DNA of 64,000 nt from Rhodococcus jostii NBRC 16295 (lineage in GTDB: Bacteria; Actinomycetota; Actinomycetes; Mycobacteriales; Mycobacteriaceae): assembly GCF_001894825.1 (NCBI RefSeq), contig NZ_BCWY01000046.1, positions 1-64,000 on the forward strand, given 5' to 3'. A model generated the notes under the pieces. The model saw only the letters and a list, made by a program, of their open reading frames with translations, did not search any database and was not told the DNA's origin. A program made the position numbers and the translations under genes. Positions 16,611-26,335 of this stretch are shown piece after piece. Numbering within the stretch: the stretch's first letter is position 1; the number at the start of each line of letters is the position of its first letter.

Positions 16611-18356
16611 TCAGCCCCTGACGGTCTTCACGATCTCGGTCAGCGCGGACTCGGCGGCCACCTCACGGCTCTCGCCGGTGAAGCGGTCGCGGACCTCCAC
16701 CTTGCCCTCGCCCCAGCCGCGGCCCACGACCACGACCAGCGGGACACCGAGCAGTTCGGAGTCCTTGAACTTCACGCCCGGCGACGCCTTGCGATCGTCG
16801 AGGATCACCTCGAGACCGGCCTTGTCGAGTTCGGCGGCGAGCCCCTCGGCGCCCGCACGGGCGGTGTCGTCCTTGTTGGCGATCACCACGTGCACATCCG
16901 CCGGAGACACCTCGGCCGGCCAGCGGAGGCCCTTGTCGTCGTGGTGCTGTTCCGCGATCACGGCGACGAGGCGCGAGACACCGACACCGTAGGAACCCAT
17001 GGTCGGGCGGACGGGCTTGCCGTTCTCGCCGAGCACGTCCACGGAGAACACGTCGGTGTACTTGCGGCCGAGCTGGAAGACGTGCCCGATCTCGATGCCG
17101 CGTGCCGCGACGAGCGCACCGGCTCCGTCGGGCGACGGGTCGCCGCCGCGGACCTCGGCAGCCTCGATGGTGCCGTCCGGGGTGAAGTCGCGGCCCGCCA
17201 CGAGCCCGACCACGTGCTTGCCCTTCTCGTCGGCTCCGGTGATCCAGCTGGTGCCGTCCACGATTCGGGGGTCGACGAGGTAGCGAACTCCGTTGGCTTG
17301 CAGCGCCTTCGGTCCGATATATCCCTTGGTCAGGAAGGGATTGGCCGCGAAGTCGGCCTCGGTGAGCAGTTCGAACTCCGCGGGCTCGAGGGAGGCGCCG
17401 AGCCGCTTGTCGTCCACCTCGCGGTCGCCGGGAACGCCGATGCCGAGCAGTTCCCACTTGCCACCGGGCTGCCGCGTCTTGACGAGGATGTTCTTCAGCG
17501 TGTCCGCGGCGGTGACGGTCCTGCCCAGGTCGGCGCCGTTGGCCCAGTCGACGAGCGTCGCGATCGTGGGGGTTTCCGGGGTGTCGTACACCTTCGCGGC
17601 GGGCAGTCCGTCGAACGGCACGGGCTCGGGAGCCAGGGTCTTCACGGCCTCGACGTTGGCGGCGTAACCCGACTCCAGGCAGCGGACGTAGGTGTCCTCA
17701 CCGATCTCGCTCTCCGCGAGGAACTCCTCCGAGGCACTGCCGCCCATCGCACCGGACGTCGCCGACACGATCACGTACTTGACGCCGAGCCGGGCGAAGA
17801 TCCTCTCGTAGGCGTCGCGGTGCGCCTGGTACGACTCGGTGAGCCCCTCGTCGGTGAGGTCGAAGGAGTACGAATCCTTCATGACGAACTCGCGGCCGCG
17901 CAGAATGCCGGCCCGCGGGCGCTCCTCGTCGCGGTACTTGGTCTGCACCTGGTACAGGGTGACCGGGAAATCCTTGTACGAGTTGTACTCGCCCTTGACG
18001 GTGAGCGCGAACAGTTCCTCGTGGGTGGGGCCGAGCAGGTAGTCGCCACCCTTGCGGTCCTTGAGGCGGAACAGTCCGTCGCCGTATTCGGTCCACCGGT
18101 TGGAGGCCTCGTACGGTTCCCGCGGGAGCAGCGCGGGCAGGGAGATCTCCTGCGCACCGATCCCGTTCATCTCTTCCCGCACCACCCGCTCGACCTCGCG
18201 CAGCACGCGCAGACCCAACGGCAGCCACGAGTAGACGCCGGGCGCGATGCGACGCACGTAACCGGCGCGGACCAGCAGCTTGTGGCTGGGGACCTCGGCG
18301 TCGGCGGGGTCGTCGCGCAGAGTGCGGAGGAACAGGTGGGACAGGCGGGTAATCAC
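16611..18356 (-). CDS. proS: Prolyl-tRNA synthetase
   Basis: 581 aa, bacterial type with an insertion domain. Class II motifs: motif 1 region [18 protein letters not shown], motif 2 [19 protein letters not shown], motif 3 [19 protein letters not shown]; the C-terminal anticodon-binding domain begins near residue 470 ([11 protein letters not shown]). I chose the GTG at 18356, where the protein begins with the usual [17 protein letters not shown]; no Shine-Dalgarno is evident, so it may be leaderless. Mycobacterial synteny places proS near rimP. Confidence 0.96.
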   Translation of the reverse strand: MITRLSHLFLRTLRDDPADAEVPSHKLLVRAGYVRRIAPGVYSWLPLGLRVLREVERVVREEMNGIGAQEISLPALLPREPYEASNRWTEYGDGLFRLKDRKGGDYLLGPTHEELFALTVKGEYNSYKDFPVTLYQVQTKYRDEERPRAGILRGREFVMKDSYSFDLTDEGLTESYQAHRDAYERIFARLGVKYVIVSATSGAMGGSASEEFLAESEIGEDTYVRCLESGYAANVEAVKTLAPEPVPFDGLPAAKVYDTPETPTIATLVDWANGADLGRTVTAADTLKNILVKTRQPGGKWELLGIGVPGDREVDDKRLGASLEPAEFELLTEADFAANPFLTKGYIGPKALQANGVRYLVDPRIVDGTSWITGADEKGKHVVGLVAGRDFTPDGTIEAAEVRGGDPSPDGAGALVAARGIEIGHVFQLGRKYTDVFSVDVLGENGKPVRPTMGSYGVGVSRLVAVIAEQHHDDKGLRWPAEVSPADVHVVIANKDDTARAGAEGLAAELDKAGLEVILDDRKASPGVKFKDSELLGVPLVVVVGRGWGEGKVEVRDRFTGESREVAAESALTEIVKTVRG

Positions 18357-18412
18357 GGGATACCAGAATAGTCGGCTGGGACCGAGCCGAGCGCGTCGGT
18401 AGGGTTTCCTGC

Positions 18413-19156
18413 GTGCTGGTGCTACTTCCCCCCTCCGAAACCAAGTCCGACGGCGGCGCCGACGCGCCCCTCGACCTGGCCGAGCTGTCGATGCCACAGC
18501 TCACCGAAACCCGCGAAGTGCTGGTCCAGGCGTTGGTCGCGCTGGCGGCGGATCTGGAGGCGTCGCAGGTCGCGCTCGGCCTCGGCCCCACGCAGGCCGA
18601 CGAGATCGAGCGGAACGCCAAGCTGTGGGTCTCCCCCACCCGCCCCGCGCTCGAGCGCTACACCGGTGTGCTGTTCGACGCGCTCGACGCGAAGTCGTTC
18701 ACCAAGGCACAGAAGTCCAAGGCGCTGTCGCGACTGGCGATGGGATCCGCACTGTTCGGCGCGGTGCGCGCAGGCGATCTGATCCCCGCCTACCGGCTGT
18801 CGGGCGGGTCGAAGCTTCCCGCCCTGGGCACGCTCCGGGCGTTGTGGAAGCCGGAACTGAGCCGGGCGATCACCGCGGAAGCGGACGGACTCGTCGTCGA
18901 CCTGCGGTCGGGGACGTACCAGCAACTCGGACCGATCCCCGAGGCCGTGATCGCCACCGTGCTCACCGAGAAGCCGGACGGCACCCGGACCGTCGTCAGT
19001 CACTTCAACAAGCATCACAAGGGTCTGCTGGCCCGCGCGCTCACCCTCTCGCGCGCCGAACCGCAGGATGTCCGGGGTGTGGCGCGGGTGGCGTCGAAGG
19101 CCGGCCTGCGGGTCGAGGTGGCGTCGGACCGCGAGCTGATCATCCTCACCGACTGA
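18413..19156 (+). CDS. yaaA: Peroxide stress protein YaaA (DUF328)
   Basis: 247 aa. Family hallmarks: the N-terminal [14 protein letters not shown], then [15 protein letters not shown] and the C-terminal [15 protein letters not shown]. In E. coli YaaA limits intracellular free iron under peroxide stress; the structure has a DNA-binding cantaloupe fold. Divergent from proS with a 56-bp gap; GTG start at 18413. Confidence 0.93.
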   Translation: MLVLLPPSETKSDGGADAPLDLAELSMPQLTETREVLVQALVALAADLEASQVALGLGPTQADEIERNAKLWVSPTRPALERYTGVLFDALDAKSFTKAQKSKALSRLAMGSALFGAVRAGDLIPAYRLSGGSKLPALGTLRALWKPELSRAITAEADGLVVDLRSGTYQQLGPIPEAVIATVLTEKPDGTRTVVSHFNKHHKGLLARALTLSRAEPQDVRGVARVASKAGLRVEVASDRELIILTD

Positions 19157-19161
19157 CCCCC

Positions 19162-19205
19162 CTGTGAGTACTTATCAACCGCGGGCGGTTGATAAGTACT
19201 CACAG
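19162..19205. terminator. 44-bp near-perfect palindrome between convergent genes
   Basis: Arms of 21 bp pair perfectly: 19162-19182 (beginning CTGTGAGTACTTATC) with 19185-19205, loop only GG. It lies 6 bp after yaaA and 5 bp before the end of the UspA gene, so a bidirectional terminator is the simplest reading. Its AT-rich GAGTACTTATCAAC arm is unlike the other GC-rich terminators in the window and may belong to a dispersed repeat family. Confidence 0.8.
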
Positions 19206-19210
19206 GAGCT

Positions 19211-19597
19211 TTACTCAGGCTTGACGGCCAGGACCGGTTTGCGGCACGACAGCAGCAGTCGCTGGGCGGTGCTGCCCATCAGCAGCTTGCCGACGGGGGT
19301 GCGGTCGCGGATGCCGATGACGAGCAGCTCGGCGTTCGGCGCCGTCATCGCCTCGAGGATCACATCGACGGTCTCGTCGCCCACGATCTGCCGGACCTCG
19401 TGCTCGAGGCCGCTTGCAGACAGCTTGCCTTCGAGTTCCTGCAGGTGCGCGTTGTCGGCGAACGACTGGTCGGCGAGGGAGTCGCCCTTCGACGTGTTGA
19501 TCACGAGCAGCGAGGTGCCGCGCAGCTGTGCCTCCGCGACGCCGTGTTCGAGGGCCGCCCCTCCGAACTGGTCGGGGGTGTATCCGACGACGATCAT
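19211..19597 (-). CDS. Universal stress protein (UspA family)
   Basis: 128 aa single UspA domain: [13 protein letters not shown] start, LLVINTSKG strand, and the ATP-binding-type C-terminal [20 protein letters not shown] (classical G-2x-G-9x-GS/T pattern partly kept: [19 protein letters not shown]). Its ATG at 19597 overlaps the tctA TGA (ATGA), so it is translated with the tricarboxylate transporter. Confidence 0.9.
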   Translation of the reverse strand: MIVVGYTPDQFGGAALEHGVAEAQLRGTSLLVINTSKGDSLADQSFADNAHLQELEGKLSASGLEHEVRQIVGDETVDVILEAMTAPNAELLVIGIRDRTPVGKLLMGSTAQRLLLSCRKPVLAVKPE

Positions 19598-21153
19598 GCG
19601 TGTGCCTTCTCTCTGGTGTCGGTGGAGTCGCCGCCGGCCGGTCCGTCGGGGAAGTCGGGCGCCGCGACGGGGTAGTGCGCGCGGACGACCTTGGCGACGA
19701 GGGGTGCGATGAGGAGCACTGCGATGACGATGTAGACGATGATCGCGACGGGCTCGGTGAACAGGCTGCCCCAGTCGCCGCCGCCGAGCTGCAGGCTCTG
19801 GCGCAGCTGCCGTTCGATGCGCGGCCCGAGGATGACGCCGATGATCAACGGCAGCACCGGCAGTCCGAACCTCCGCATCATCAGACCCATCAGCCCGAAC
19901 GTCAGCAGCAGTGCGAGGTCGAGCCACTGCAGGTTGACGGCGAACGCGCCCAGCGCGGCGAAGAACAGGATGCCCGCGTAGAGGTACGGGCGCGGTGTGC
20001 GGAGCAGCTTCGCCCACAGCGGTGCGAGCGGAAGGTTGAGCACCAGGAGCAGGAAGTTGCCGATGAACAGGCTCGCGATCAGCGTCCAGATCAGCAGCGG
20101 TTCCTTCTCGAACAGTGTCGGGCCCGGCTGGATTCCGTATGACACGAAGGCTGTCAGCATGACCGCGGCCGTGGCGTTGGTCGGGAGGCCGAGCGACAGC
20201 ATCGGCACGAGTGTGCCTGCCGCCGAGGCATTGTTGGCGGCCTCGGGCCCGGCGACGCCTTCGATCGCGCCCTTGCCGAACTCGTCCTTGTGCTTCGACA
20301 GCTTCTTCTCGGTGATGTAGGAGAGGAACGTGGGCAGTTCGGCGCCGCCGGCGGGAAGTGCGCCGAACGGGAATCCGTAGGCGGTGCCCCGCAACCACGG
20401 CTTCCACGAACGCTTCCAGTCGCTCTTGCCCATCCACGGCCTGCCGACGGGAATGACCTCGGCCGGCTTGCGGCGCAGGTGAGCGGCTACCCAGAGGGCC
20501 TCACCGAGTGCGAACACGGCGACCGCGACGACGACGATGTCGATCCCGTCGGACAGCTGCGGGATACCGAACGTGGCCCGCGGCTGGCCGGTGAGGAAGT
20601 CGATGCCGACCAGGCCGATCGCGAGGCCGAGCAGCAGGGAGATGCATCCGCGGAGTTTCGAGCTTCCCAGGACCGCGGTGACGGCGACGAGGGCGAGCAG
20701 CATGATCGCGAGGTAGGACGGGGCTCCGAGGGTGACCGCGAAACTCGACACCATCGGCGCGAACAGCACCAGGAGCATCGTGCCGATCGATCCGGCGACG
20801 AACGACCCGATCGCCGCGGTCGCCAGGGCCTGCGCGGCCCTGCCGGCTTTGGCCATCTTGTTGCCCTCGATCGCCGTGATCACCGAGGACGACTCTCCCG
20901 GGGTGTTCAACAGGATCGAGGTCGTCGACCCGCCGTACATGCCGCCGTAGTAGATCCCGGCGAACATGATGAACGCGGCGCTCGGACTGACGTTGTAGGT
21001 GACGGGAAGCAGGAGGGCCACGGTCATGGCCGGGCCGATGCCGGGGAGCACACCGACCGCCGTGCCGAGCAGGACGCCGATGCACGCGTAGAGCAGGTTC
21101 ATGGGGGTGGCCGCCTGCTCGAACCCCTGCAGCAGCCAGTTCAGATTGTCCAT
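19594..21153 (-). CDS. tctA: Tripartite tricarboxylate transporter, large permease TctA
   Basis: 519 aa, about 12 TM segments. Family signatures [17 protein letters not shown] and [22 protein letters not shown]-type region, repeated in the second half as [14 protein letters not shown]. It forms the membrane channel with TctB and uses the TctC receptor. Follows tctB with a 1-base gap and overlaps the UspA gene. Confidence 0.95.
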   Translation of the reverse strand: MDNLNWLLQGFEQAATPMNLLYACIGVLLGTAVGVLPGIGPAMTVALLLPVTYNVSPSAAFIMFAGIYYGGMYGGSTTSILLNTPGESSSVITAIEGNKMAKAGRAAQALATAAIGSFVAGSIGTMLLVLFAPMVSSFAVTLGAPSYLAIMLLALVAVTAVLGSSKLRGCISLLLGLAIGLVGIDFLTGQPRATFGIPQLSDGIDIVVVAVAVFALGEALWVAAHLRRKPAEVIPVGRPWMGKSDWKRSWKPWLRGTAYGFPFGALPAGGAELPTFLSYITEKKLSKHKDEFGKGAIEGVAGPEAANNASAAGTLVPMLSLGLPTNATAAVMLTAFVSYGIQPGPTLFEKEPLLIWTLIASLFIGNFLLLVLNLPLAPLWAKLLRTPRPYLYAGILFFAALGAFAVNLQWLDLALLLTFGLMGLMMRRFGLPVLPLIIGVILGPRIERQLRQSLQLGGGDWGSLFTEPVAIIVYIVIAVLLIAPLVAKVVRAHYPVAAPDFPDGPAGGDSTDTREKAHA

Positions 21154-21154
21154 G

Positions 21155-21694
21155 TCAGAGAATTCCGTCCAGAATGCCTGCGGGCAGCGGTATTCCGAGC
21201 CCGACGTAGAACGCGTAGAAGCTGCCGAATCCGAGCACGGCCCCGATGGCGATGTTCCGCACCCAGTGGCGGCTTCCCAGAATGGTTGCGGCCCCGGCGA
21301 ACAAGATGGTGCCGATGATCGCCCAGCCGAGGAAGTCGACGAGCGCGATGGTCACGACGAACAACCCGACGAGCAGGCCCACCGTCTTCCAGTCACCCGG
21401 GGACTCCGGATCGACGTCTTCGCCGCTGTCGGCTTCCCCGGTAGAGCCCCTCATGATCGCGACGGCGAGCACTACGGCGAAGAGCAGCAGTCCCCCACCG
21501 ATGACGAGCGGGAACAGTCGCGGACCCACCGGGTCGACCTTCGCGAAGCCGTCGCTGAGCGACAGCGCGTCGACGATGAGGAACACCCCGATCACGACCA
21601 TCACCGCGCAGACGACGAACTGCGCAAGGTCCCGCCGCTTCGGGGCCGGAGCCGTGTCCGCCGCGGCGGCGGACGGTTCTGCGGGCGCGGTCAT
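21155..21694 (-). CDS. tctB: Tripartite tricarboxylate transporter, small permease TctB
   Basis: 179 aa, four hydrophobic segments in the TctB pattern ([19 protein letters not shown] near the N-terminus; [18 protein letters not shown]). An acidic loop at residues ~100-115 lies between TM2 and TM3. Start ATG at 21694 overlaps the tctC stop (ATGA). Confidence 0.9.
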   Translation of the reverse strand: MTAPAEPSAAAADTAPAPKRRDLAQFVVCAVMVVIGVFLIVDALSLSDGFAKVDPVGPRLFPLVIGGGLLLFAVVLAVAIMRGSTGEADSGEDVDPESPGDWKTVGLLVGLFVVTIALVDFLGWAIIGTILFAGAATILGSRHWVRNIAIGAVLGFGSFYAFYVGLGIPLPAGILDGIL

Positions 21695-22680
21695 GTCAGC
21701 CCCAATTCGGCCAGGGTGGACGAGACCCGCTCGTCCTGGTCCCGGAGGAACTGCTCGAACTCCGGTCCCGTCGTGAAGGCGTCACTCCAGCCGTTCTTCA
21801 CCAGGGCCTCCTTCCATTCCGGTGTGTCGTGCAACTTTTCGAGCGCCTCGACCATGTCGGCCTTGGCGCCGTCCGACAGTCCGGGCGGGGCGAGCACACC
21901 CCGCCAGTTGGTGAACGTGAGGTCCACGCCCGCCTCGGTGAGGGTCGGCGCATCGATGCCCTCGACCCGCTCGTTCCCCGACACGGCGAGCACCCGGACC
22001 TGACCGGCCTCGATCTGGTCGACGTACTCGCCGAGTCCCGACGTGCCCGCGGTGATCTTCTGGCCGAGAAGGGCGGTCAGCAGGTCGCCGCCGCCGTCGT
22101 AGGACACGTAGTTCACCGCGTTCGGGTCCACTCCCACCGCGCGCGCCGTCTCCATCGGGAACAGGTGATCCGGTCCGCCGGGCGACGAACCGCCGCCGAT
22201 GGTGATCGACGCCGGGTCGGCGCGCCACGCGGCGACGAAGTCGTCGACGGTCCGGAACGGTGAATCCGCGGGCACGAGGATGCCCTCCTGCTCCTCGACC
22301 ACCTTCGCCAGGGCGGTGGCGTCGGACACCCGCGCGGTGGAGCCGTTGGTGTAGCCGGCGCCGACGACGCCCAGGCCCATCATCATCATGAGGTCGTCGT
22401 TGCCGGCCTCGTTCATCAGCCTGGCCATCGCGACCGTTCCACCTGCGCCGATGACGTTGAAGACTTCGACGCGGCCGGTGATGCCCTCGTCTTCCATGAT
22501 CTTCACCGCGGTCCGCGCCGTGAGGTCGTAGCCGCCTCCCGGACTGTTCGGAACCATCATCCGCACCCTGTGCAGGCCCTCGTCCTCGCCGCGGGTGACG
22601 CCGCAGCCGGCCACGAGGAGGCCTACGAGCGCGAGCAGGAGCAGCGCGCGTACGCTGCTCCCGCTACCTGTTCTCGACAT
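21691..22680 (-). CDS. tctC: Tripartite tricarboxylate transporter substrate-binding lipoprotein TctC
   Basis: 329 aa. Lipobox LLVAGC near residue 26 replaces the free periplasmic form used by Gram-negatives, as expected for a monoderm-type actinobacterium. Bug/TctC signatures: VPNSPGGGYDLTART, FNVIGAGGTVAMARLM, and GGGSSPGGPDHLFP. I chose the ATG at 22680 because GGGGAACG precedes it; an ATG at 22698 is possible. Divergent from a CitA/DcuS-type kinase gene that likely senses the same carboxylate. Confidence 0.92.
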   Translation of the reverse strand: MSRTGSGSSVRALLLLALVGLLVAGCGVTRGEDEGLHRVRMMVPNSPGGGYDLTARTAVKIMEDEGITGRVEVFNVIGAGGTVAMARLMNEAGNDDLMMMMGLGVVGAGYTNGSTARVSDATALAKVVEEQEGILVPADSPFRTVDDFVAAWRADPASITIGGGSSPGGPDHLFPMETARAVGVDPNAVNYVSYDGGGDLLTALLGQKITAGTSGLGEYVDQIEAGQVRVLAVSGNERVEGIDAPTLTEAGVDLTFTNWRGVLAPPGLSDGAKADMVEALEKLHDTPEWKEALVKNGWSDAFTTGPEFEQFLRDQDERVSSTLAELGLT

Positions 22681-22730
22681 CGTTCCCCATTTCGCCATGA
22701 ATGTGATCTTCGGCAATACTGGACCCGATT

Positions 22731-22746
22731 GGTGATGCACGTCACC
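22731..22746. promoter_or_regulatory. GGTGA-N6-TCACC, CRP-like site
   Basis: Inverted repeat GGTGA (22731-22735) and TCACC (22742-22746) with a 6-bp spacer, matching the geometry of CRP/FNR-family sites (TGTGA-N6-TCACA) with one symmetrical change. It sits in the 67-bp divergent region between tctC and the kinase gene, directly before the kinase ATG. Could couple citrate uptake to catabolite control. Confidence 0.4.
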
Positions 22747-22747
22747 T

Positions 22748-24364
22748 ATGCGAACGAAACGGAACTTAAGTTCATTGTGGTCACCACGTCACCCCCGCGT
22801 ACGTAGCCTCGCGGGCCAGGTTCTGCTCCTTCAGCTCGTCGTCGTCGGCGTGGTGCTGCTCGCCGTCGCCGCGGTGTCCGTCCACCAGTCGACCGTGGAG
22901 TTCCGCGACCTCCAGGGACAACGCATGATCGCGGTGGCCGAGAACGTGGCCTCGACGCCGGTCGTGCGCGACCAGCTGTCAGACCGCTCGGTCGAGCGGG
23001 TGCTCGCACCCGAGGTCGACCGCGCCGTCAACCTGTCGGGCGCCACGCTCGCCGAGATCGTCGCGCCGAACGGGACCGTGTCCGTGTCGTCCGATCCGAC
23101 CCGGCTCGGGGCACCCGCGGAACTCGGCGCCAGCGATGTGATGACCGGACGCGCCTGGTCGGGCGACGTGGACGTCGACGGGCGCCGCGCCATCGTCGGA
23201 CACGTCCCGATCCTGTCCGCCACCGGCGACGTGCTCGCTGTCGTCACCGTCAGCGACGACTACCCGTCCGTGTGGGACCTGCTCAGCAGCGCCGGGGCTC
23301 GCCTGCTGCTGTACCTGGGAATCGGCGCCGGTCTGGGGCTTCTCGGCTCGTGGCTGCTGTCCCGCCGGATCAAGACCCACACCCGCGGACTCGAAATCGC
23401 CGAGATCGCAAGCCTCGCCGACCATCGCGAGGCCCTGTTGCACAGCATCCGCGAGGGGGTGGTCGCGGTGAACACCGACGGCGTGATCACCGTCCTCAAC
23501 GACAGTGCCCAGGAACTCCTCGACCTCACCGGCGACGCCGTCGGCAGACATGTCGACGACGTCGCGCTCGACCCCGCCGTCCGGCAATACCTCCTCAACG
23601 GGGAGGACGGCCGCGACGTGGTGTTGTCGACGTCGTCCCGCATGCTCGCGCTGAGCCGGCGCGCCGCCACCAGCCAGGGCCACAAGATCGGCACCGTCAC
23701 CACGATGCGCGACAGCACCGAACTGGCGTCGATGCAGAGCCAGCTCTCCTCGCACAAGAGCGTCACCGACACCCTGCGGGCGCAGACGCACGAGTTCGCG
23801 AACCAGCTGCACACCATCTCCGGCCTGACCCAGCTCGGCGACTACGACGCGGTCACCGAGTTCGTCGGCACCCTCACCCGCCGCCGCGCCGAGATCAGTG
23901 ACGCTGTGACGCAACGCATCTCGGACCCCGCCGTTGCAGCGCTACTGATCGCGAAGACGTCGCTGGCCGCCGAGACCGGGGTGTCGCTGATGCTGGAACC
24001 CGACTCGCACCTGCACGCCCTCGACCCCGAGCTCGCCACCGACGTCATCACCGTCGTCGGCAATCTCATCGACAACGCCGTCGACGTGTCGGAAGGCGGG
24101 CAGGACGCCCGGATCTCGATCCGGATCACCGACGACGACGGCATCCTCATCGAGGTCGCCGACTCCGGGCCCGGGGTTCCCGAGACGATGCGGGAGGAGA
24201 TCTTCTCGCGAGGCGTCACCTCGAAGCCGGGCACGCCGGGCGGCCGCGGAATCGGGCTCGCCCTGGTCCGGCTCGTCAGCTCCCAGCACGGTGGGTCCGC
24301 GGCCGTCTCCGACGCGCCCGGCACCGGCGGTGCCTTGTTCACCGTCCACGTTCCGCGTAGTTAG
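22748..24364 (+). CDS. CitA/DcuS-type sensor histidine kinase
   Basis: 538 aa. TM1 (residues ~20-45) and TM2 (~180-200) bracket an extracytoplasmic PAS-like sensor domain; a cytoplasmic PAS domain (~215-310: HSIREGVVAVNTDGVITVLN) precedes a SPOB-type dimerisation segment with phospho-acceptor His in QTHEFANQLHTISGL and a HATPase_c domain (GNLIDNAVDVS; GRGIGLALVRLV). This is the di/tricarboxylate-sensing family. Followed by its response regulator and divergent from tctCBA. Confidence 0.93.
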   Translation: MRTKRNLSSLWSPRHPRVRSLAGQVLLLQLVVVGVVLLAVAAVSVHQSTVEFRDLQGQRMIAVAENVASTPVVRDQLSDRSVERVLAPEVDRAVNLSGATLAEIVAPNGTVSVSSDPTRLGAPAELGASDVMTGRAWSGDVDVDGRRAIVGHVPILSATGDVLAVVTVSDDYPSVWDLLSSAGARLLLYLGIGAGLGLLGSWLLSRRIKTHTRGLEIAEIASLADHREALLHSIREGVVAVNTDGVITVLNDSAQELLDLTGDAVGRHVDDVALDPAVRQYLLNGEDGRDVVLSTSSRMLALSRRAATSQGHKIGTVTTMRDSTELASMQSQLSSHKSVTDTLRAQTHEFANQLHTISGLTQLGDYDAVTEFVGTLTRRRAEISDAVTQRISDPAVAALLIAKTSLAAETGVSLMLEPDSHLHALDPELATDVITVVGNLIDNAVDVSEGGQDARISIRITDDDGILIEVADSGPGVPETMREEIFSRGVTSKPGTPGGRGIGLALVRLVSSQHGGSAAVSDAPGTGGALFTVHVPRS

Positions 24365-24388
24365 ACTCTCCGATCATGACGGGACGGC

Positions 24389-25069
24389 GTGGCGATGTAT
24401 GAGGTCCTGGTCGTCGACGACGACTTCATGGTCGCGGAAATCCACCGCCGATTCGTCGACAAGACACCGGGGTTCACCACCGTCGGCGTGGCACGTACCG
24501 CCGCCGAGGCCCTCGAATCGGTGCGCACCGGCAACCCCGACCTCGTGCTTCTCGACGTCTACCTGCCGGACATGTCCGGGTTGGACGTCCTGCAGCGACT
24601 GCGCGCCGAGGGCAACGCCGTCGGCGTCATCATGATCACCGCCGCCCGGGAGATCGACACCGTCAGCCGGGCACTGCACGGCGGCGCCTCCGACTATCTG
24701 GTCAAACCGTTCGACTACACGCAGCTGCAGGAGAAACTCGAGAACTTCCGACGCCGCGCCCGCGCACTCGAATCGCAGTCCGGTGCAGACCAATCCCTGA
24801 TCGACTCCCTGTTCGGGGGCAAGAGCAAGACCCCGGAACCGAGCAGGCTCCCGAAGGGACTCAGCGCCGAAACCGGACGCCTGGTGCTCGACATCCTGCG
24901 GTCGAAAGGCGAACTGTCGTCGACCGAATGCGCCGAGCTCGCCGGACTGTCCCGGGTCAGTGTGCGCCGGTATCTCGAGCACTACCTGTCCGAGGGACTG
25001 CTGGAGGTCCGGCTCGAATACGGGGGCGCCGGCCGGCCCGTGCGCCGGTATCGACCCGTCCCACGCTGA
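24389..25069 (+). CDS. CitB/DcuR-type response regulator
   Basis: 226 aa. Receiver domain with DDDFMVAE acidic pocket, phospho-Asp in DLVLLDVYLPDMSG and Lys in DYLVKPFDYTQL; the C-terminal HTH (LSSTECAELAGLSRVSVRRY) is that of the CitB/DctR family. GTG at 24389 or ATG at 24395 may be the true start. Expected to activate tctCBA when the kinase detects extracellular tricarboxylate. Confidence 0.93.
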   Translation: MAMYEVLVVDDDFMVAEIHRRFVDKTPGFTTVGVARTAAEALESVRTGNPDLVLLDVYLPDMSGLDVLQRLRAEGNAVGVIMITAAREIDTVSRALHGGASDYLVKPFDYTQLQEKLENFRRRARALESQSGADQSLIDSLFGGKSKTPEPSRLPKGLSAETGRLVLDILRSKGELSSTECAELAGLSRVSVRRYLEHYLSEGLLEVRLEYGGAGRPVRRYRPVPR

Positions 25070-25080
25070 CACGCTCCGTT

Positions 25081-25848
25081 TCAGGATCGGGTGCAGGCAC
25101 CGGTGAGGGCGAACGGTGTCGAATCGCCTGCGCCGCGGCTCTCCGCGCGGTCGAGCAGTGCGAGCGCTCCCGGACCGAACATCGGCGAAAAGGACACCGA
25201 ATCGGTGCACCCCCCGTGGTCGAGGCCACCGACGAGGGCGACGACCCTCGAGCCCATCACCCACGGGCCACCGCTCGTTCCCTCGCCGAGACCGTCGCAG
25301 ACCACCGTGGGATAGCTGTCCGTCGATGTGGTGGGGGCGGTGCAGGACACCGGACCGTCGCCGAGCGTCGGATAGCCGGTCACCGTCACGGTGCTCGCGG
25401 TCGCCGGGGTGGTGGCCAACTCGAATCCCCCGCCGACGGCCGATTCGACGGATGTCGGCAGGGTGACCCCGGCCGGGGCCACCCGCAGGACGGCGTAGTC
25501 GTGCTGCGGGTCCTGCGACTCCAGCCACTCCGGGTCGACGTAGATCTGGGACACGGTCCACAGTCCGAACGGCGACACGCCGCGGTCGTAGCCGGGCGCG
25601 AACGACAGCGCACCCCCGGACCCCGCGATGCAGTGTGCGGCGGTGAGCACGAGGTCGCCGTCCGCACTGTCCAGAACCGATCCGGTGCAGACGTGGATCG
25701 GTGTGCCGGCCAGAAACAGCGGACCGACGCGAGGGTCGTGTGCGGCGGACACAGGCGCGGCGGCAGCCGGTCCCCCGGCCACACAGACAACCAGAAGCAA
25801 CCCCACCGCGGCTGCCCCGGCGACATTCGTGCGGGAGGGCGTGGCCAC
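25081..25848 (-). CDS. Secreted trypsin-like serine protease
   Basis: 255 aa. Signal peptide through AAAAPVSAA (residue ~35), then a chymotrypsin-fold domain with the catalytic triad visible: His in LVLTAAHCIAG, Asp in HDYAVLRV, Ser in GEGTSGGPWV. Several cysteines could form disulfides. Convergent with the response-regulator gene, 11 bp apart. Substrate unknown. Confidence 0.88.
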   Translation of the reverse strand: MATPSRTNVAGAAAVGLLLVVCVAGGPAAAAPVSAAHDPRVGPLFLAGTPIHVCTGSVLDSADGDLVLTAAHCIAGSGGALSFAPGYDRGVSPFGLWTVSQIYVDPEWLESQDPQHDYAVLRVAPAGVTLPTSVESAVGGGFELATTPATASTVTVTGYPTLGDGPVSCTAPTTSTDSYPTVVCDGLGEGTSGGPWVMGSRVVALVGGLDHGGCTDSVSFSPMFGPGALALLDRAESRGAGDSTPFALTGACTRS

Positions 25849-25908
25849 AGGACCATCATGCTCCGCTCCGTGTGACCGGGCGGGCCGAATTCGGGACGCG
25901 CCGCCGGG

Positions 25909-26280
25909 TCAGCCGCGTTGCGGAAGCTGCTGCAGCGCCCACTCGTTTCCGTCGGGATCGGCGAAATACACGAAACGCCCCCACGCCAGATCCTTCACCT
26001 CGCTGACCGGAACGCCGCGGGCGGACAACTCGGCGTGGGCGGCGTCGGCGTCGGCGACGACGATCTGCAACCCGTGCACCGAGCCGGGCGGGGTGTCGAC
26101 CAGGCCCTCGCCGACGGCGATCGAGCAGGCCGAGCCGGTTGGGGTGAGCTGGACGAACCGCACGTTCTCGTTCACCCGGTGGTCGTGGTCGACGACGAAG
26201 CCGACCTGGTCTGCGTAGAACGCCTTGGCCCGGTCCACGTCCGACACCGGCAGGATGATCAGCTCGATTTTGTAGTCCAT
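25909..26280 (-). CDS. VOC (glyoxalase/bleomycin-resistance) family protein
   Basis: 123 aa, a single pair of beta-alpha-beta-beta-beta modules: IELIILPVSDVDRAKAFYAD and the second-half HGLQIVVADADAAHAEL, ending with VYFADPDGNEWALQQLP. Members bind a metal and act as lyases, dioxygenases or resistance proteins. No neighbour points to the substrate. Confidence 0.9.
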   Translation of the reverse strand: MDYKIELIILPVSDVDRAKAFYADQVGFVVDHDHRVNENVRFVQLTPTGSACSIAVGEGLVDTPPGSVHGLQIVVADADAAHAELSARGVPVSEVKDLAWGRFVYFADPDGNEWALQQLPQRG

Positions 26281-26335
26281 GACCGGATGCTATCGACGGC
26301 CTCCGACTACGGGGCCGAAACCGGCCCGACCGCAC

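Noticed and set aside
14950-16992. 680-codon open frame on the plus strand
   Set aside because: Antisense shadow of the acyl-CoA dehydrogenase and proS genes; composition follows the codon positions of the real genes and no domain is recognisable.
16890-18371. 493-codon plus-strand frame
   Set aside because: Antisense to proS, whose class II motifs are intact on the other strand.
20290-21318. 342-codon plus-strand frame over tctA
   Set aside because: Antisense shadow of tctA, whose permease signatures are complete.
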